Origin: BP-133 sp040756995
GTDB taxonomy: Bacteria > Actinomycetota > Acidimicrobiia > IMCC26256 > BP-133
Direction of reading: 5' to 3'
NCBI GenBank assembly: GCA_040756995.1
Contig: JBFLYK010000018.1
Location: forward strand, 1-64,000
Length of the DNA stretch: 64,000 bases
In this document: in pieces, positions 6,456-14,748 of the stretch
Position numbering within the stretch: the stretch's first letter is position 1
How the letters are laid out: each line of letters begins with the position of its first letter
Notes under the pieces: generated by a model
The model's database searches: none
What the model was told of the DNA's origin: nothing
The model's input: only the letters and a program-made list of their open reading frames with translations
Position numbers and translations under genes: made by a program

Positions 6456-6968
6456 ATGAACGGTCGCGTGCAACGAACCCTGCTGCTCTCTTCCCTGTTC
6501 CTGGCGGCCATGCCGTTCGCCCCGGCGGAAGCCGGCGGTGGTTGCCACGCCGACCCGAACAGCGCCGAGACCATGGCCGGCACCGAGGTCGAGATGCAGC
6601 GCAACTGCTTCCGGCCGGCGGTGCTGGCCGTCGAGGAGGGCGCCACCGTCCGGTTCACCAACCACGACCAGATCAACCACGTCGTGGTCGGGACGCAGTG
6701 GGCCGTCCCCGGCGAGATCACCCCGGGCGGCTCGGCGGAACACCGATTCCTGCGCCGGGGCACGTACCCGTACGCCTGCTACCTGCACCCCGGCATGAAC
6801 GGCGTCGTCCTCGTCGGCGATCCCGCTCCCGCCGCCCCGGCCCAGCTCGCCGCGTCAGGCCCGTCCTCCGGCGGCTCCAACCTGCCACCGCTGACCTTCG
6901 GCGCTCTGGCCGGTCTCACGGCCGGCGTCGCCGGTTCCGCCTGGCGCCGCCGGCGGGTGCAGGGCTGA
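6456..6968 (+). CDS. membrane-anchored cupredoxin (blue copper protein), 170 aa
   Basis: The signal peptide (LLLSSLFLAAMPFAPAEA) is followed by a plastocyanin-type domain. The copper ligands are visible: His in NHVVV and the C-x2-H-P-x-M block in YACYLHPGM. After a Gly/Ser/Pro linker a C-terminal helix (LTFGALAGLTAGVAGSA) with RRRR anchors it in the membrane. Probable role: electron carrier or copper binder outside the membrane. It follows the sigma/anti-sigma pair by 54 nt with AAAGGAGG upstream, so it may belong to the same regulon. Its last 114 nt overlap the phosphatase gene on the other strand. Confidence 0.9.
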   Translation: MNGRVQRTLLLSSLFLAAMPFAPAEAGGGCHADPNSAETMAGTEVEMQRNCFRPAVLAVEEGATVRFTNHDQINHVVVGTQWAVPGEITPGGSAEHRFLRRGTYPYACYLHPGMNGVVLVGDPAPAAPAQLAASGPSSGGSNLPPLTFGALAGLTAGVAGSAWRRRRVQG

Positions 6969-8369
6969 CCGGCGGCGGAGCAACGTCACCCGGTTGAACT
7001 CGGCTCCGGTGGCAGTCACGGCCCGCACCGTGAGGGTGGTGGTCCCACCGGAGCCGGACGGGTCGACATCGATCAGCAGCAGGGAATGGTCGTTGTAGCG
7101 GGCGGCCGACCACGGCGCGAGCTCCGGAACGCGGGCACCGCCCTCGACGGTCACGGTCGACATCGGAGCGGCCGACATCGGGAACGTCTGGCCACCACCA
7201 CCGCCGGCGCAGAGATACGTCACCCCGCCGGCCGAGGCCCACGTGCCGCCGGAGCGCACCTCGGCCACCGGCACGCCGGCCCGCAGGGGGTGCGTCCGCT
7301 CGAAGCAGTGGTTGTGACCGTTGATGACGAGGTCGACCTCGTAGCGGTCGAACAGCGGCACCCAGCGCCGGACGCCGGCGTCGGAGCCGTGCAACGTGTT
7401 GGTGCAGTAGGCGCAGTGGTGGAACCCCACGACGATCCAGTCGACCTCCAGGTCGGCCCGGAGGCGGGCCAGCGTCCGATCGAGCCACCCGTCCTGCCCG
7501 CCGTCCGACACGCCGTTGTTCCGGGTGATCTCGGTGCTGACGTCGTTGGCGTCGACCGCCACCAGCGCCACGTTGCCCCACCGGGCGCTCCACGTCGTCG
7601 GCAGCCCGGCCAGACCGTTGCCGGGCAAGGCGACGCGGGTCAGGAACCCGTCGTAGCCCCAGCCGCCCATGCCGGTCTCGATCTCGTGATTGCCGACGGC
7701 CGGCAGGACCGCGGCCGACGACGCCGTGGCGTCCGACACCATGCGCAGCCACCGGTCCCAGGCCTCGTGGTCGACCCGGCCGGCGGGCGCGACGCCGCCC
7801 GACAGATCGGCGTAGCACAGGTCACCGAGGCAGAAGGTGAAGGCCGGAGCGGCGGCGGCCAGCACGCCGAAGATCCGTTCCGCCCCCGCCGTCGTCCCCT
7901 GATCGCCGTAGGCGGCGAAGGTGAACGGCTCGGCGGCGCCGGCGGCGACGCCATCGTTTCCCACGGCGCTGGCACCCGGCGCCGTCCGCACCGTGCGGGC
8001 CCGGGTGGGAACGGCGCCGTCGTGGCGGATGCGGTACCGGTAGGGTCGGCCGGGCTCCAGCCCGTCCACCGTCGCCCGGTGGTAGTGCATGCCCCAGCCC
8101 GGCACCGTCCTGGTCTCGGCCGCCAGCAGCCGCCCGAACCCGTCGTCGACACCGAATTCCACCACCGGGTTGCGGACGGGCCCGTCCGTCGCCCAGGACA
8201 CCGTGAGCGTCGTGCGGGGGTCCGCCCCCCAGCCGACGCGGGGCGCCTGCGGACGCACGGCGCTAAAGGCCGAGGCCGGCTGCCGCCAGAGCACCGGCCC
8301 GGCCGACACCGCTCCGTAGAGCAAACCCGTCCTCCCCAGGAACTGCCGTCGGGACAGTTCAGTGACCAT
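6855..8369 (-). CDS. Tat-exported purple acid phosphatase-like metallophosphoesterase, 504 aa
   Basis: The N-terminal SRRQFLGR is a twin-arginine signal. A fibronectin-like domain (about residues 40-125) precedes the metallophosphoesterase domain with all five metal-binding blocks: AYGDQG, GDLCYAD, GNHE, GFHHCAY and GHNHCFER. It should hydrolyse phosphomonoesters outside the cell, for phosphate gain. TACCGT at 8375-8380, five bases before the ATG, suggests a leaderless transcript. The catalytic fold ends near codon 460; a roughly 40-residue low-complexity tail runs on into the 3' end of the cupredoxin gene on the opposite strand. Confidence 0.9.
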   Translation of the reverse strand: MVTELSRRQFLGRTGLLYGAVSAGPVLWRQPASAFSAVRPQAPRVGWGADPRTTLTVSWATDGPVRNPVVEFGVDDGFGRLLAAETRTVPGWGMHYHRATVDGLEPGRPYRYRIRHDGAVPTRARTVRTAPGASAVGNDGVAAGAAEPFTFAAYGDQGTTAGAERIFGVLAAAAPAFTFCLGDLCYADLSGGVAPAGRVDHEAWDRWLRMVSDATASSAAVLPAVGNHEIETGMGGWGYDGFLTRVALPGNGLAGLPTTWSARWGNVALVAVDANDVSTEITRNNGVSDGGQDGWLDRTLARLRADLEVDWIVVGFHHCAYCTNTLHGSDAGVRRWVPLFDRYEVDLVINGHNHCFERTHPLRAGVPVAEVRSGGTWASAGGVTYLCAGGGGGQTFPMSAAPMSTVTVEGGARVPELAPWSAARYNDHSLLLIDVDPSGSGGTTTLTVRAVTATGAEFNRVTLLRRRSALHPPAAPGGTGDAGRETGQSAEGQRWQVGAAGGRA

Positions 8370-8407
8370 GCCCGACGGTACGGCAGCTCCGTGAACGGAG
8401 GAGCAAC

Positions 8408-11095
8408 TCAGAGCGGCTGGCCGGCCACCGACCGGTGATCCTCCCCTGACAGCACGGCGTCGACCGCGGCGGCGTCCATGGGCCGGGCCAGGTGATAGCC
8501 CTGGGCCAGGTCGCAGCCGATGCGGCCCAGCATCTCCGCCTGCGTCGCCGTCTCGACACCCTCGGCCACGGACACCATGTGGAGCGTGTGGGCCAGCGAC
8601 ACGATCGCCCGGGCCAGGGTCGACTTCTTGTCGTCCTGGAGCATCCCGATGAAGGAGCGGTCGATCTTGAGAACGTCGATGGGGAGCCGCTGGAGGTAGC
8701 TGAACGAGGAGTAGCCGGTTCCGAAGTCATCGAGGGCGACCTTCACGCCCAGCTCCTTGAGCTTGAGCAGCCGGTCGATCATGGCCTCGGTGTCGTGCAG
8801 CATTGCGCCCTCGGTGATCTCGAGGATCAGGCTCGAGGCATCGAGGCCCGACACGGTGAGTGCCTCGATCAGGTGCGCCAGCAGGTCGTCGTCCTGCAGC
8901 TGTCGCGGGGAAAGATTGACGCTGACGCTGAGCGGAGGATCCTGGGGCCGGAGCTGCTGCCACCGGCGGGCCTGGATGCACGCCTCCACCAGCACCTGCC
9001 GGCCGAGCTCGCAGATGAGCCCGGTTTCCTCGGCGATGGGGATGAATGTGTTCGGCGGAAGCAGCCCCCGCTCGGGGTGGCGCCACCGGACCAGTGCCTC
9101 CACTCCGACGACCCGTCCGCTGTTGAGCGCCACGATCGGCTGGTACTGCAGCGTGAGCTCGCGCTGGTCGAGGGCCCGGCGGAGGTCGGCCTGGATCTCG
9201 AGCCGGTCCACCGCCGCGGTGTGCATCTCGGTCTCGAAGATCGCGTACCGCCGCTTCCCGCCCCGCTTGGCCGTGTACATGGCGATGTCGGCGTTGCGCA
9301 GCAGCTGCCCGGTGGTGGTCCCGACGTCGTCGAAGGCGATGCCGATGCTGCCGCCGACGACGATCTCCCGCCCGGCGATCAGGAACGGCTCGTTGATGGT
9401 GGCGATCAGCCGGTCGGCCAGCGCCGTCGCCTCGTCTTCCGAGTGCAAGTCCTCGAGGAGGAGGGCGAACTCGTCGCCGCCGAGCCGGGCGGCGGTGTCA
9501 GTGGCCCGCACACAGTTTCCGAGCCGTTCCGCCACGGCCATGAGGAGGGCGTCGCCGGCGATGTGGCCCAGGCTGTCGTTCACCGTCTTGAAGTCGTCGA
9601 GATCGATGAAGAGGACGGCGAGGTGGGTCTGGTGCCGGGTGGCCCGGGCCAGGGCGTGCCTCACCCGGTCGGCGAAGAGCGCCTGGTTGGCGAGGCCGGT
9701 GAGCGAGTCATGGAAGGCCTGATGGGCCAGTTCCCGCTCGAGCCGGACGCGTTCGGTGATGTCGCGGAAGCTCCACACCCGGCCGACGGGAACGCCGTCC
9801 ACCCGCTGGGCCTGGGAGTAGCGTTCGATCGTTCGTCCGTCCCGGAACTCGATCAGGTCGTGGCTGTTGACCTCCGGTTGGGCGAAGAGCTCGCGGACCT
9901 TGGCCAGGAACGTCTCGGGATCCTTGATCTGGGACAGCACGCAGCTCAACGCCCGCTCGTTGTCTCCGGCGGCCAGAACCGATTCGGGAACGTTCCACAT
10001 CTCGACGAACTTGCGGTTGAAGCTGCGGATCCGCCCGTCCAGGTCGACGACGAGGATCCCGTCGGCCGTGGAGTCGAGGGTCGCATTGAGCAGCGACAGC
10101 GTGTCGAGGACTTCGGCCTCGGCCCGTTTCCGCTCCGTGATGTCCTGGACCGTGCCCGACATGACCGCCGGCGTCCCACCCCGCCATTCCTTCACCGCTC
10201 CTCGGGCGTGGACCCACCGGACTGACCCGTCGGCGAGGATGATCCGGAAGTCCAAGGCGGACGGGGTCCCGGAATTGAAGCTGGCCCGCAACCGGGCCAG
10301 GACCTGCTGGTCGTCGGGGTGCACCCGGTCCAGCATGCTGTTCGCCGAGACGACGGCCGTGCGGGGGTCGACGTCGAACAACCGGTACAGCTCGTCGGAC
10401 CACACCTGCCGGCCGGTGGCCAGGTCGAGCTCCCAGCTGCCGATACGGGCGACGGCCTGCGCCTCCGCCAGCCGCTCCTCCCGATCGGCGCTGTCGCGCA
10501 GGAGGGCTTCGTTGAGCCGCCAGGACACGAGTCCGGTGCCGCTCATACCGAGGATGAAGAAGCCGTGGAGGGCGGCGTACTGCCAGGGGTTCCGGATGGC
10601 CCCGGCGTGGTCGTAGACGGCGGTGGGGTCGATGACACCGGCCACCCCGTGCTGGAGGACGACATAGGCGATGGCGATCAGGAACGGCCGCCAGTCCTGG
10701 TAGAGCGCCACGACTCCCACGATCACGAAGTAATGGAAGTGCATCTCGATCAGCCCGCCGGAGAGGTGCACCAGAACCGCCGAACTGGTCAGCAGGCCGA
10801 GGGAGACGACCACGGTCGAAAGCCGCCGCTCCGCCCGCAGGGCGTTGCCCACGGCGGCGAAGGCCGCCACGGCCCCCGCTTCCAAGAAGCTGTGGGCCAC
10901 GCTCTGCCCCCGGACGAGGGCGTAGAGGAACAGGGCCGGGACATGCAGCCACAGCAAGGTGAGGATGCCGCGGTGGCGCTGGGCCCACACCGCATCGGGC
11001 AGCATGCGGCCCCGGGGCAGCCACCGGCGCAGGCGGTTATGCAATCTGTCGGCGGGCTGCGGCACTCCGTGGATCCTTCCTGGCGTCACCGACAT
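8408..11095 (-). CDS. membrane sensor PAS-PAS-GGDEF-EAL cyclic-di-GMP protein, about 895 aa
   Basis: The N-terminal 200 residues hold about six membrane helices, including EMHFHYFVIVGVVALYQDW, a motif of an uncharacterised membrane sensor domain. Two PAS domains follow (ARIGSWELDLATG; LNATLDSTADGILVVDLDG), then GGDEF with an intact GGDEF active site (RLGGDEF) and EAL with intact EALVRW and DDFGTGYSS. Both synthesis and hydrolysis of c-di-GMP are possible. The start is uncertain: ATG 11095, or GTG 11065, which has AGGAAGGA before it. It lies head-to-tail behind the glycosylase gene with a 41-nt gap. Confidence 0.9.
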   Translation of the reverse strand: MSVTPGRIHGVPQPADRLHNRLRRWLPRGRMLPDAVWAQRHRGILTLLWLHVPALFLYALVRGQSVAHSFLEAGAVAAFAAVGNALRAERRLSTVVVSLGLLTSSAVLVHLSGGLIEMHFHYFVIVGVVALYQDWRPFLIAIAYVVLQHGVAGVIDPTAVYDHAGAIRNPWQYAALHGFFILGMSGTGLVSWRLNEALLRDSADREERLAEAQAVARIGSWELDLATGRQVWSDELYRLFDVDPRTAVVSANSMLDRVHPDDQQVLARLRASFNSGTPSALDFRIILADGSVRWVHARGAVKEWRGGTPAVMSGTVQDITERKRAEAEVLDTLSLLNATLDSTADGILVVDLDGRIRSFNRKFVEMWNVPESVLAAGDNERALSCVLSQIKDPETFLAKVRELFAQPEVNSHDLIEFRDGRTIERYSQAQRVDGVPVGRVWSFRDITERVRLERELAHQAFHDSLTGLANQALFADRVRHALARATRHQTHLAVLFIDLDDFKTVNDSLGHIAGDALLMAVAERLGNCVRATDTAARLGGDEFALLLEDLHSEDEATALADRLIATINEPFLIAGREIVVGGSIGIAFDDVGTTTGQLLRNADIAMYTAKRGGKRRYAIFETEMHTAAVDRLEIQADLRRALDQRELTLQYQPIVALNSGRVVGVEALVRWRHPERGLLPPNTFIPIAEETGLICELGRQVLVEACIQARRWQQLRPQDPPLSVSVNLSPRQLQDDDLLAHLIEALTVSGLDASSLILEITEGAMLHDTEAMIDRLLKLKELGVKVALDDFGTGYSSFSYLQRLPIDVLKIDRSFIGMLQDDKKSTLARAIVSLAHTLHMVSVAEGVETATQAEMLGRIGCDLAQGYHLARPMDAAAVDAVLSGEDHRSVAGQPL

Positions 11096-11136
11096 ATCGG
11101 TCGAGACCGGGAAGGAACTGAAGCCGGTTTGTCCGT

Positions 11137-11772
11137 TTACCGGAAGGCCTTCAGCTGCCGGCGCTCCGCCTCGCAGGCCGCCCGCACGTGGCAGCCCTTG
11201 AGGTGATCGTTGACGAGACCGAGCGACTGCATGGCGGCGTAGGCGGTGGTCGGGCCCACGAAGCGGAACCCGTAGCGGCGCAGGGCTTTCGACAGGGCCA
11301 CGGACTCCGGCGTCTGCGGCGGCAGGTCGCCGAGGCGGACGGGCACCGCCCGCCCCCGCCGGACCGGCTCGTACTCCCACACCAGGGCGGCCAGCGAACC
11401 CCGGTCGGCCTGCACCGCCAGCGTCGCCCGGGCGTTGGCGATGGCCGCCTCGATCTTGCCCCGATGCCGGATGATCCCGGCGTCCCCCAGCAGCCGGGCC
11501 ACGTCGCCGTCGTCGAAGCCGGCCACCTTCTCCGGCTCGAACCCGGCGAAGGCCCGGCGGAAATGCTCCCGTTTGCGGAGGATCGTCAGCCAGGACAGGC
11601 CGCTCTGGAACCCTTCCAGGCACAGCTTCTCGTAGAGGCGCACGTCGTCGACCACCGGCCGGCCCCACTCGTCGTCGTGGTACGCCCGGTACTCCGCCGT
11701 GCTGCCGGCCCAGGGGCAACGGGGCCGCCCGTCCTCACTGCGAACCGCCCCCCGCGACAGCATGTCGGTCAC
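11137..11772 (-). CDS. tag: DNA-3-methyladenine glycosylase I, 211 aa
   Basis: Removes 3-methyladenine from alkylated DNA. Family features are all present: N-terminal CPW followed by YHDDEWGRP, the core WLTILRKREHFRRAFAGF, and the C-terminal HLKGCHV block that supplies the other zinc ligands. Length is normal (about 190-210). The start is GTG 11772, whose GTGA overlaps the stop of the SNF2 gene, so translation is coupled; ATG 11763 is the alternative. The coupling suggests both proteins act in repair of damaged DNA. Confidence 0.95.
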   Translation of the reverse strand: MTDMLSRGAVRSEDGRPRCPWAGSTAEYRAYHDDEWGRPVVDDVRLYEKLCLEGFQSGLSWLTILRKREHFRRAFAGFEPEKVAGFDDGDVARLLGDAGIIRHRGKIEAAIANARATLAVQADRGSLAALVWEYEPVRRGRAVPVRLGDLPPQTPESVALSKALRRYGFRFVGPTTAYAAMQSLGLVNDHLKGCHVRAACEAERRQLKAFR

Positions 11773-13499
11773 GAATCGATGGCCTCCCGGGCGTGGACAC
11801 AGTTGCCCCGGTAGGAGAAGCCGGGGCAGTCGCAGCGTACGACACCACCGGCCACGATCACCGTGTAGAACCGGCCCGGTTGGCTGCGGCTCGGGACGGT
11901 GATGCGCCGCTCGCCGGCGTCGGGGTCGGCCAGCGGGCTGGCGATCGTGCTGCGGGCCAGGAGGTCGAGGGTCTCCTCCAGGAGGCCCATGGTGGTGTTC
12001 GGGGGAGCGGTCATCGCTCGGGCGGGAGGTTCGTCGGGGGCGCAGCCGGTCAGGGCGCCCTCGACGACCTGGTCGAGGAGCGTGGCCCGGTCGGCGGCCT
12101 CGGCCTCGAGGACGCCGATGGTGCGGGCCTTCTCCTCCAGCAGGGCGGCGACGTAGCCGTCGAGCGTGCCGGGGGCGTAGAGGTAGGTGGCGAAGGCGGT
12201 CGACGTCTGGCCGATCCGGTAGATGCGGTCCTCGGCCTGCCAGTGGTTGCCCGGCACCCAGTCGAGATCGTTGAACACCACGTGGGTGGCGGCGGTGAGA
12301 TTGATGCCGACACCGGCGGCGTGGATGTTGCCGAGCAGCAGCCGGACGGACGGGTCGGTCTGCAGGGCGTCGACCGCCGCCTGCCGGCGGGCCGGGCTGT
12401 CGGCCCCGGTGAGGGTGACGGCGGCGGCCCCGAACCGCTCGGCCAGTCCGGTGATGACGGCGGTGTAGCCGCTGTAGACGACGACCTTGTGGCCGGCGTC
12501 GACGATGTCGCCCACGAGCTCGGCGGTGGCCGGGACCTTGGCCATGCCGAGGGCGTGCCGGGCCCGGTTGAGCATGCCGAGGAACGTGACCCACGTCGGG
12601 CCGACCCGGGCGGGATGGTCCCGCAGGTAGTCGAGGGCCCGGGCCTCGAGCGCTGCCGCCCGGTTGGTGTTGACCTCCACCGGCAGCCAGGTCCGCACCT
12701 TGGGCGGCAGGTCGAGGGCTTCGTCCTTCGTCCGGCGCAGCAGGACGCCGGACACGATGCGGGCCAGTTCCCCGACGTTGGAGGCGCCGGTGGAGTCGAG
12801 CCCGTAGCCGTTGTGGTGGGCGGCGCAGTAGCGCACGGCGTAGGCGTAGAAGCTCCGGGCCAGCGGATGCTCGACGGCCTTGAGGAGGTTGAAGAGGTCC
12901 CGGGGCCGGCTGGCCATCGGCGTGCCGGTGAGGAGGTAGGCGACCCTCGGACCGGGCCTCACGTCACCGGCGGCGGCGCCTCGGCCGATGCCGATGCCGG
13001 CGCCGGCTCGGCCGACGCCGAGGAGGTGCAGCACCCGGGCGGAACGCTGGCTGCGGTTCTTGATGTAGTGGGCCTCGTCGACGACGATCGCGGCCCAGTT
13101 GACCGAGTGGAGCTCGGCTTCGAGGCGGCCGAGGAGGTCGTAGTTGATCACCGTCCAGCGGTGACCCGGCTCCCAGGCGCCGCCCCCGGTCACGACGTGG
13201 ACGTCGGCGTCGGGCTCGACGAGGTGGATCTCCCGGCGCCAGTTCAGCCGCACGCCGGCCGGGCAGATCACCAGGTAGGGCCCGTCCGGCGCCGCCTCCC
13301 GCACCGCCACAATGGCCTGGCGGGTCTTTCCCAGGCCCATGTCGTCGGCCAGGATCGCCCGCCGGCGCGACAGCAGGAAGGCGACGCCCGACCGCTGATG
13401 GGCGTACAGGTCGGGGTAGGCGTCGGCCACCCGGCGGGCGAGGTCGCCGAGGACCTCGGCCGACGGCGGGGGAGCGGAGGACCTGGGATCGAACGTCAC
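11769..13499 (-). CDS. SNF2-family helicase with C-terminal SWIM zinc finger, 576 aa
   Basis: Double-stranded DNA translocase of the compact SMARCAL1/HepA-like type. Visible motifs: YAHQRSGVAFLLSRR, Walker A DDMGLGKT, DEAHYIKN, YLLTGTPM, and helicase C blocks VVYSGYTAVITGL and DRIYRIGQ. The last 30 residues contain CDC-x(8)-CVH, a SWIM finger for DNA or protein binding. An Ala/Gly-rich insert (about residues 175-190) is not seen in typical members. GTG 13499 is chosen because further upstream the frame runs into the divergent lipoprotein gene. It ends in a 4-nt overlap with tag. Confidence 0.9.
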   Translation of the reverse strand: MTFDPRSSAPPPSAEVLGDLARRVADAYPDLYAHQRSGVAFLLSRRRAILADDMGLGKTRQAIVAVREAAPDGPYLVICPAGVRLNWRREIHLVEPDADVHVVTGGGAWEPGHRWTVINYDLLGRLEAELHSVNWAAIVVDEAHYIKNRSQRSARVLHLLGVGRAGAGIGIGRGAAAGDVRPGPRVAYLLTGTPMASRPRDLFNLLKAVEHPLARSFYAYAVRYCAAHHNGYGLDSTGASNVGELARIVSGVLLRRTKDEALDLPPKVRTWLPVEVNTNRAAALEARALDYLRDHPARVGPTWVTFLGMLNRARHALGMAKVPATAELVGDIVDAGHKVVVYSGYTAVITGLAERFGAAAVTLTGADSPARRQAAVDALQTDPSVRLLLGNIHAAGVGINLTAATHVVFNDLDWVPGNHWQAEDRIYRIGQTSTAFATYLYAPGTLDGYVAALLEEKARTIGVLEAEAADRATLLDQVVEGALTGCAPDEPPARAMTAPPNTTMGLLEETLDLLARSTIASPLADPDAGERRITVPSRSQPGRFYTVIVAGGVVRCDCPGFSYRGNCVHAREAIDS

Positions 13500-13591
13500 C
13501 GCAGCGTATAGCCGTACCGATGGCGCTTTGCCCGGAGTGGGTAGGAATGGCAGGTAGCCTCGACGGTCGTCGAGGAAGGGGAGGTGCCGAC

Positions 13592-14086
13592 ATGCGAATC
13601 GTTCGCGTCGCAACAGTTTTACTGGCCGCCGTGGTGCTGGGCCTCGGTTCGGCCTGCAGCTCAGACGACGGTGGCCGGTCGACCGCCCGGGGCGTGGAAC
13701 AGACACCGGGCGGCACCGAGGCGGCCTTTGTCCGGCTCGACCCGGCCGCCTTCGCCGATCGCATGCAGAACAAGGAGGCGATGGTCATCAACGTCCACAT
13801 CCCATATGAGGGCGAGCTCGAGCGGACCGACGCCTTCATCCCCTACGACAAGATCATGGAGGACTCCCGCCTGCCGCAGGACAAGGACCGCGAGATCCTG
13901 CTCTACTGCCGTTCCGGCTCGATGTCGGAGGAAGCGGGAGCGGAGATGCTCCGGGCGGGCTACACCAAGGTGGCCCACCTCGAAGGCGGCATGAAGGGCT
14001 GGGAGGCCGCTGGCCGTCCGCTGATCAACAACCCGGCCAACGCCTCGGAGACCCCGGCCGGCGAGCACGACGGGGGTATGCGATGA
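13592..14086 (+). CDS. rhodanese-domain lipoprotein, 164 aa
   Basis: The start has an excellent GAAGGGGAGG. The signal peptide ends in a lipobox (LGSAC), so the protein is lipid-anchored outside the membrane. The rhodanese domain carries the active-site loop CRSGSMS with Cys in place and the closing HLEGGMKGWEAAG, so it is a complete single domain. Its stop overlaps the start of the next gene (ATGA), a cupredoxin-like protein, so the two are co-translated and probably work together in extracytoplasmic sulfur or copper chemistry. Confidence 0.92.
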   Translation: MRIVRVATVLLAAVVLGLGSACSSDDGGRSTARGVEQTPGGTEAAFVRLDPAAFADRMQNKEAMVINVHIPYEGELERTDAFIPYDKIMEDSRLPQDKDREILLYCRSGSMSEEAGAEMLRAGYTKVAHLEGGMKGWEAAGRPLINNPANASETPAGEHDGGMR

Positions 14087-14631
14087 ACGGCGTTTCGCTC
14101 TCGCTGAAGGCGGCGGTGCCGGCCGTCGTGTTGGTGCTCACCGGTCCGGCGATCGGCGACGCGCAGGGTAAGGCCGCTCCGGACGCGGTCACTTCCGCCG
14201 CGGCCGCTCCCGCCGCCGCCGCTTCCGATGCGGTCGAGCTGACCATGTCGAACTTCCGCTACTGCGCCGCCACGACCTGCAGCCCGGCCGACGTGGGCTA
14301 CCTGCGCACCTCTGCGGGGCCGGTGGCGGGGTCCGACAATCCGGCCGGAATCGTCGACGTTCCCGAAGGGGCCACGGTCCGCTGGGTGTACCGGGATGTC
14401 GGCCCCGGCTCCTGTGACTCGTTCGAGCAGTGCCCGGGTCACAACGTGCGCTTCGAGGACGGTTCGGCGGAAGGGGCCAGGGTCGGCTCCGTCCGCTCCC
14501 GCAGTGGGGAGGGCGCCATCACCGCCACCATCACTCAGAAGTCGGGCGAGCTGATCCGCTACTTCTGCAGCATCAACGACCACTACCAGCTGGGCATGAC
14601 CGGCATTCTGCGGGTGGTGGCCGGCGGCTGA
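14083..14631 (+). CDS. exported cupredoxin-like protein, 182 aa
   Basis: The N-terminal signal (AAVPAVVLVLTGPAIGDA) is followed by an Ala-rich linker and a cupredoxin-type beta-sandwich: VELTMSNFRYC, DVPEGATVRWVYRD, CPGHNVRFEDGS, and a C-terminal FCSINDHYQLGMTG, which fits the C-x(n)-H-x(n)-M copper loop with wider spacing than plastocyanin. Extra cysteines (YCAATTC; CDSFEQC) probably form disulfides. It is co-translated with the rhodanese lipoprotein. Copper binding is inferred from ligands, not proven. Confidence 0.85.
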   Translation: MNGVSLSLKAAVPAVVLVLTGPAIGDAQGKAAPDAVTSAAAAPAAAASDAVELTMSNFRYCAATTCSPADVGYLRTSAGPVAGSDNPAGIVDVPEGATVRWVYRDVGPGSCDSFEQCPGHNVRFEDGSAEGARVGSVRSRSGEGAITATITQKSGELIRYFCSINDHYQLGMTGILRVVAGG

Positions 14632-14748
14632 TCTGTTCGGGGCGGTGTGACGGGCCGGCGCCGGTGGCGGCGCCGGCCGCCGGCGCCGGCAGGAATGGTG
14701 TCCGTTTAGGGCGAATGGTCCCCACACAGGCAGGTGGGGGTTCTCCCG

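Noticed and set aside
8492..10225. 577-codon rightward frame opposite the PAS-GGDEF-EAL gene
   Set aside because: It mirrors the real gene's third-position G+C bias, shows no family motif, and the leftward frame has complete GGDEF and EAL domains.
11793..13511. 572-codon rightward frame opposite the SNF2 helicase
   Set aside because: Composition is Gly/Val/Asp-rich with no domain; a shadow of the helicase reading frame.
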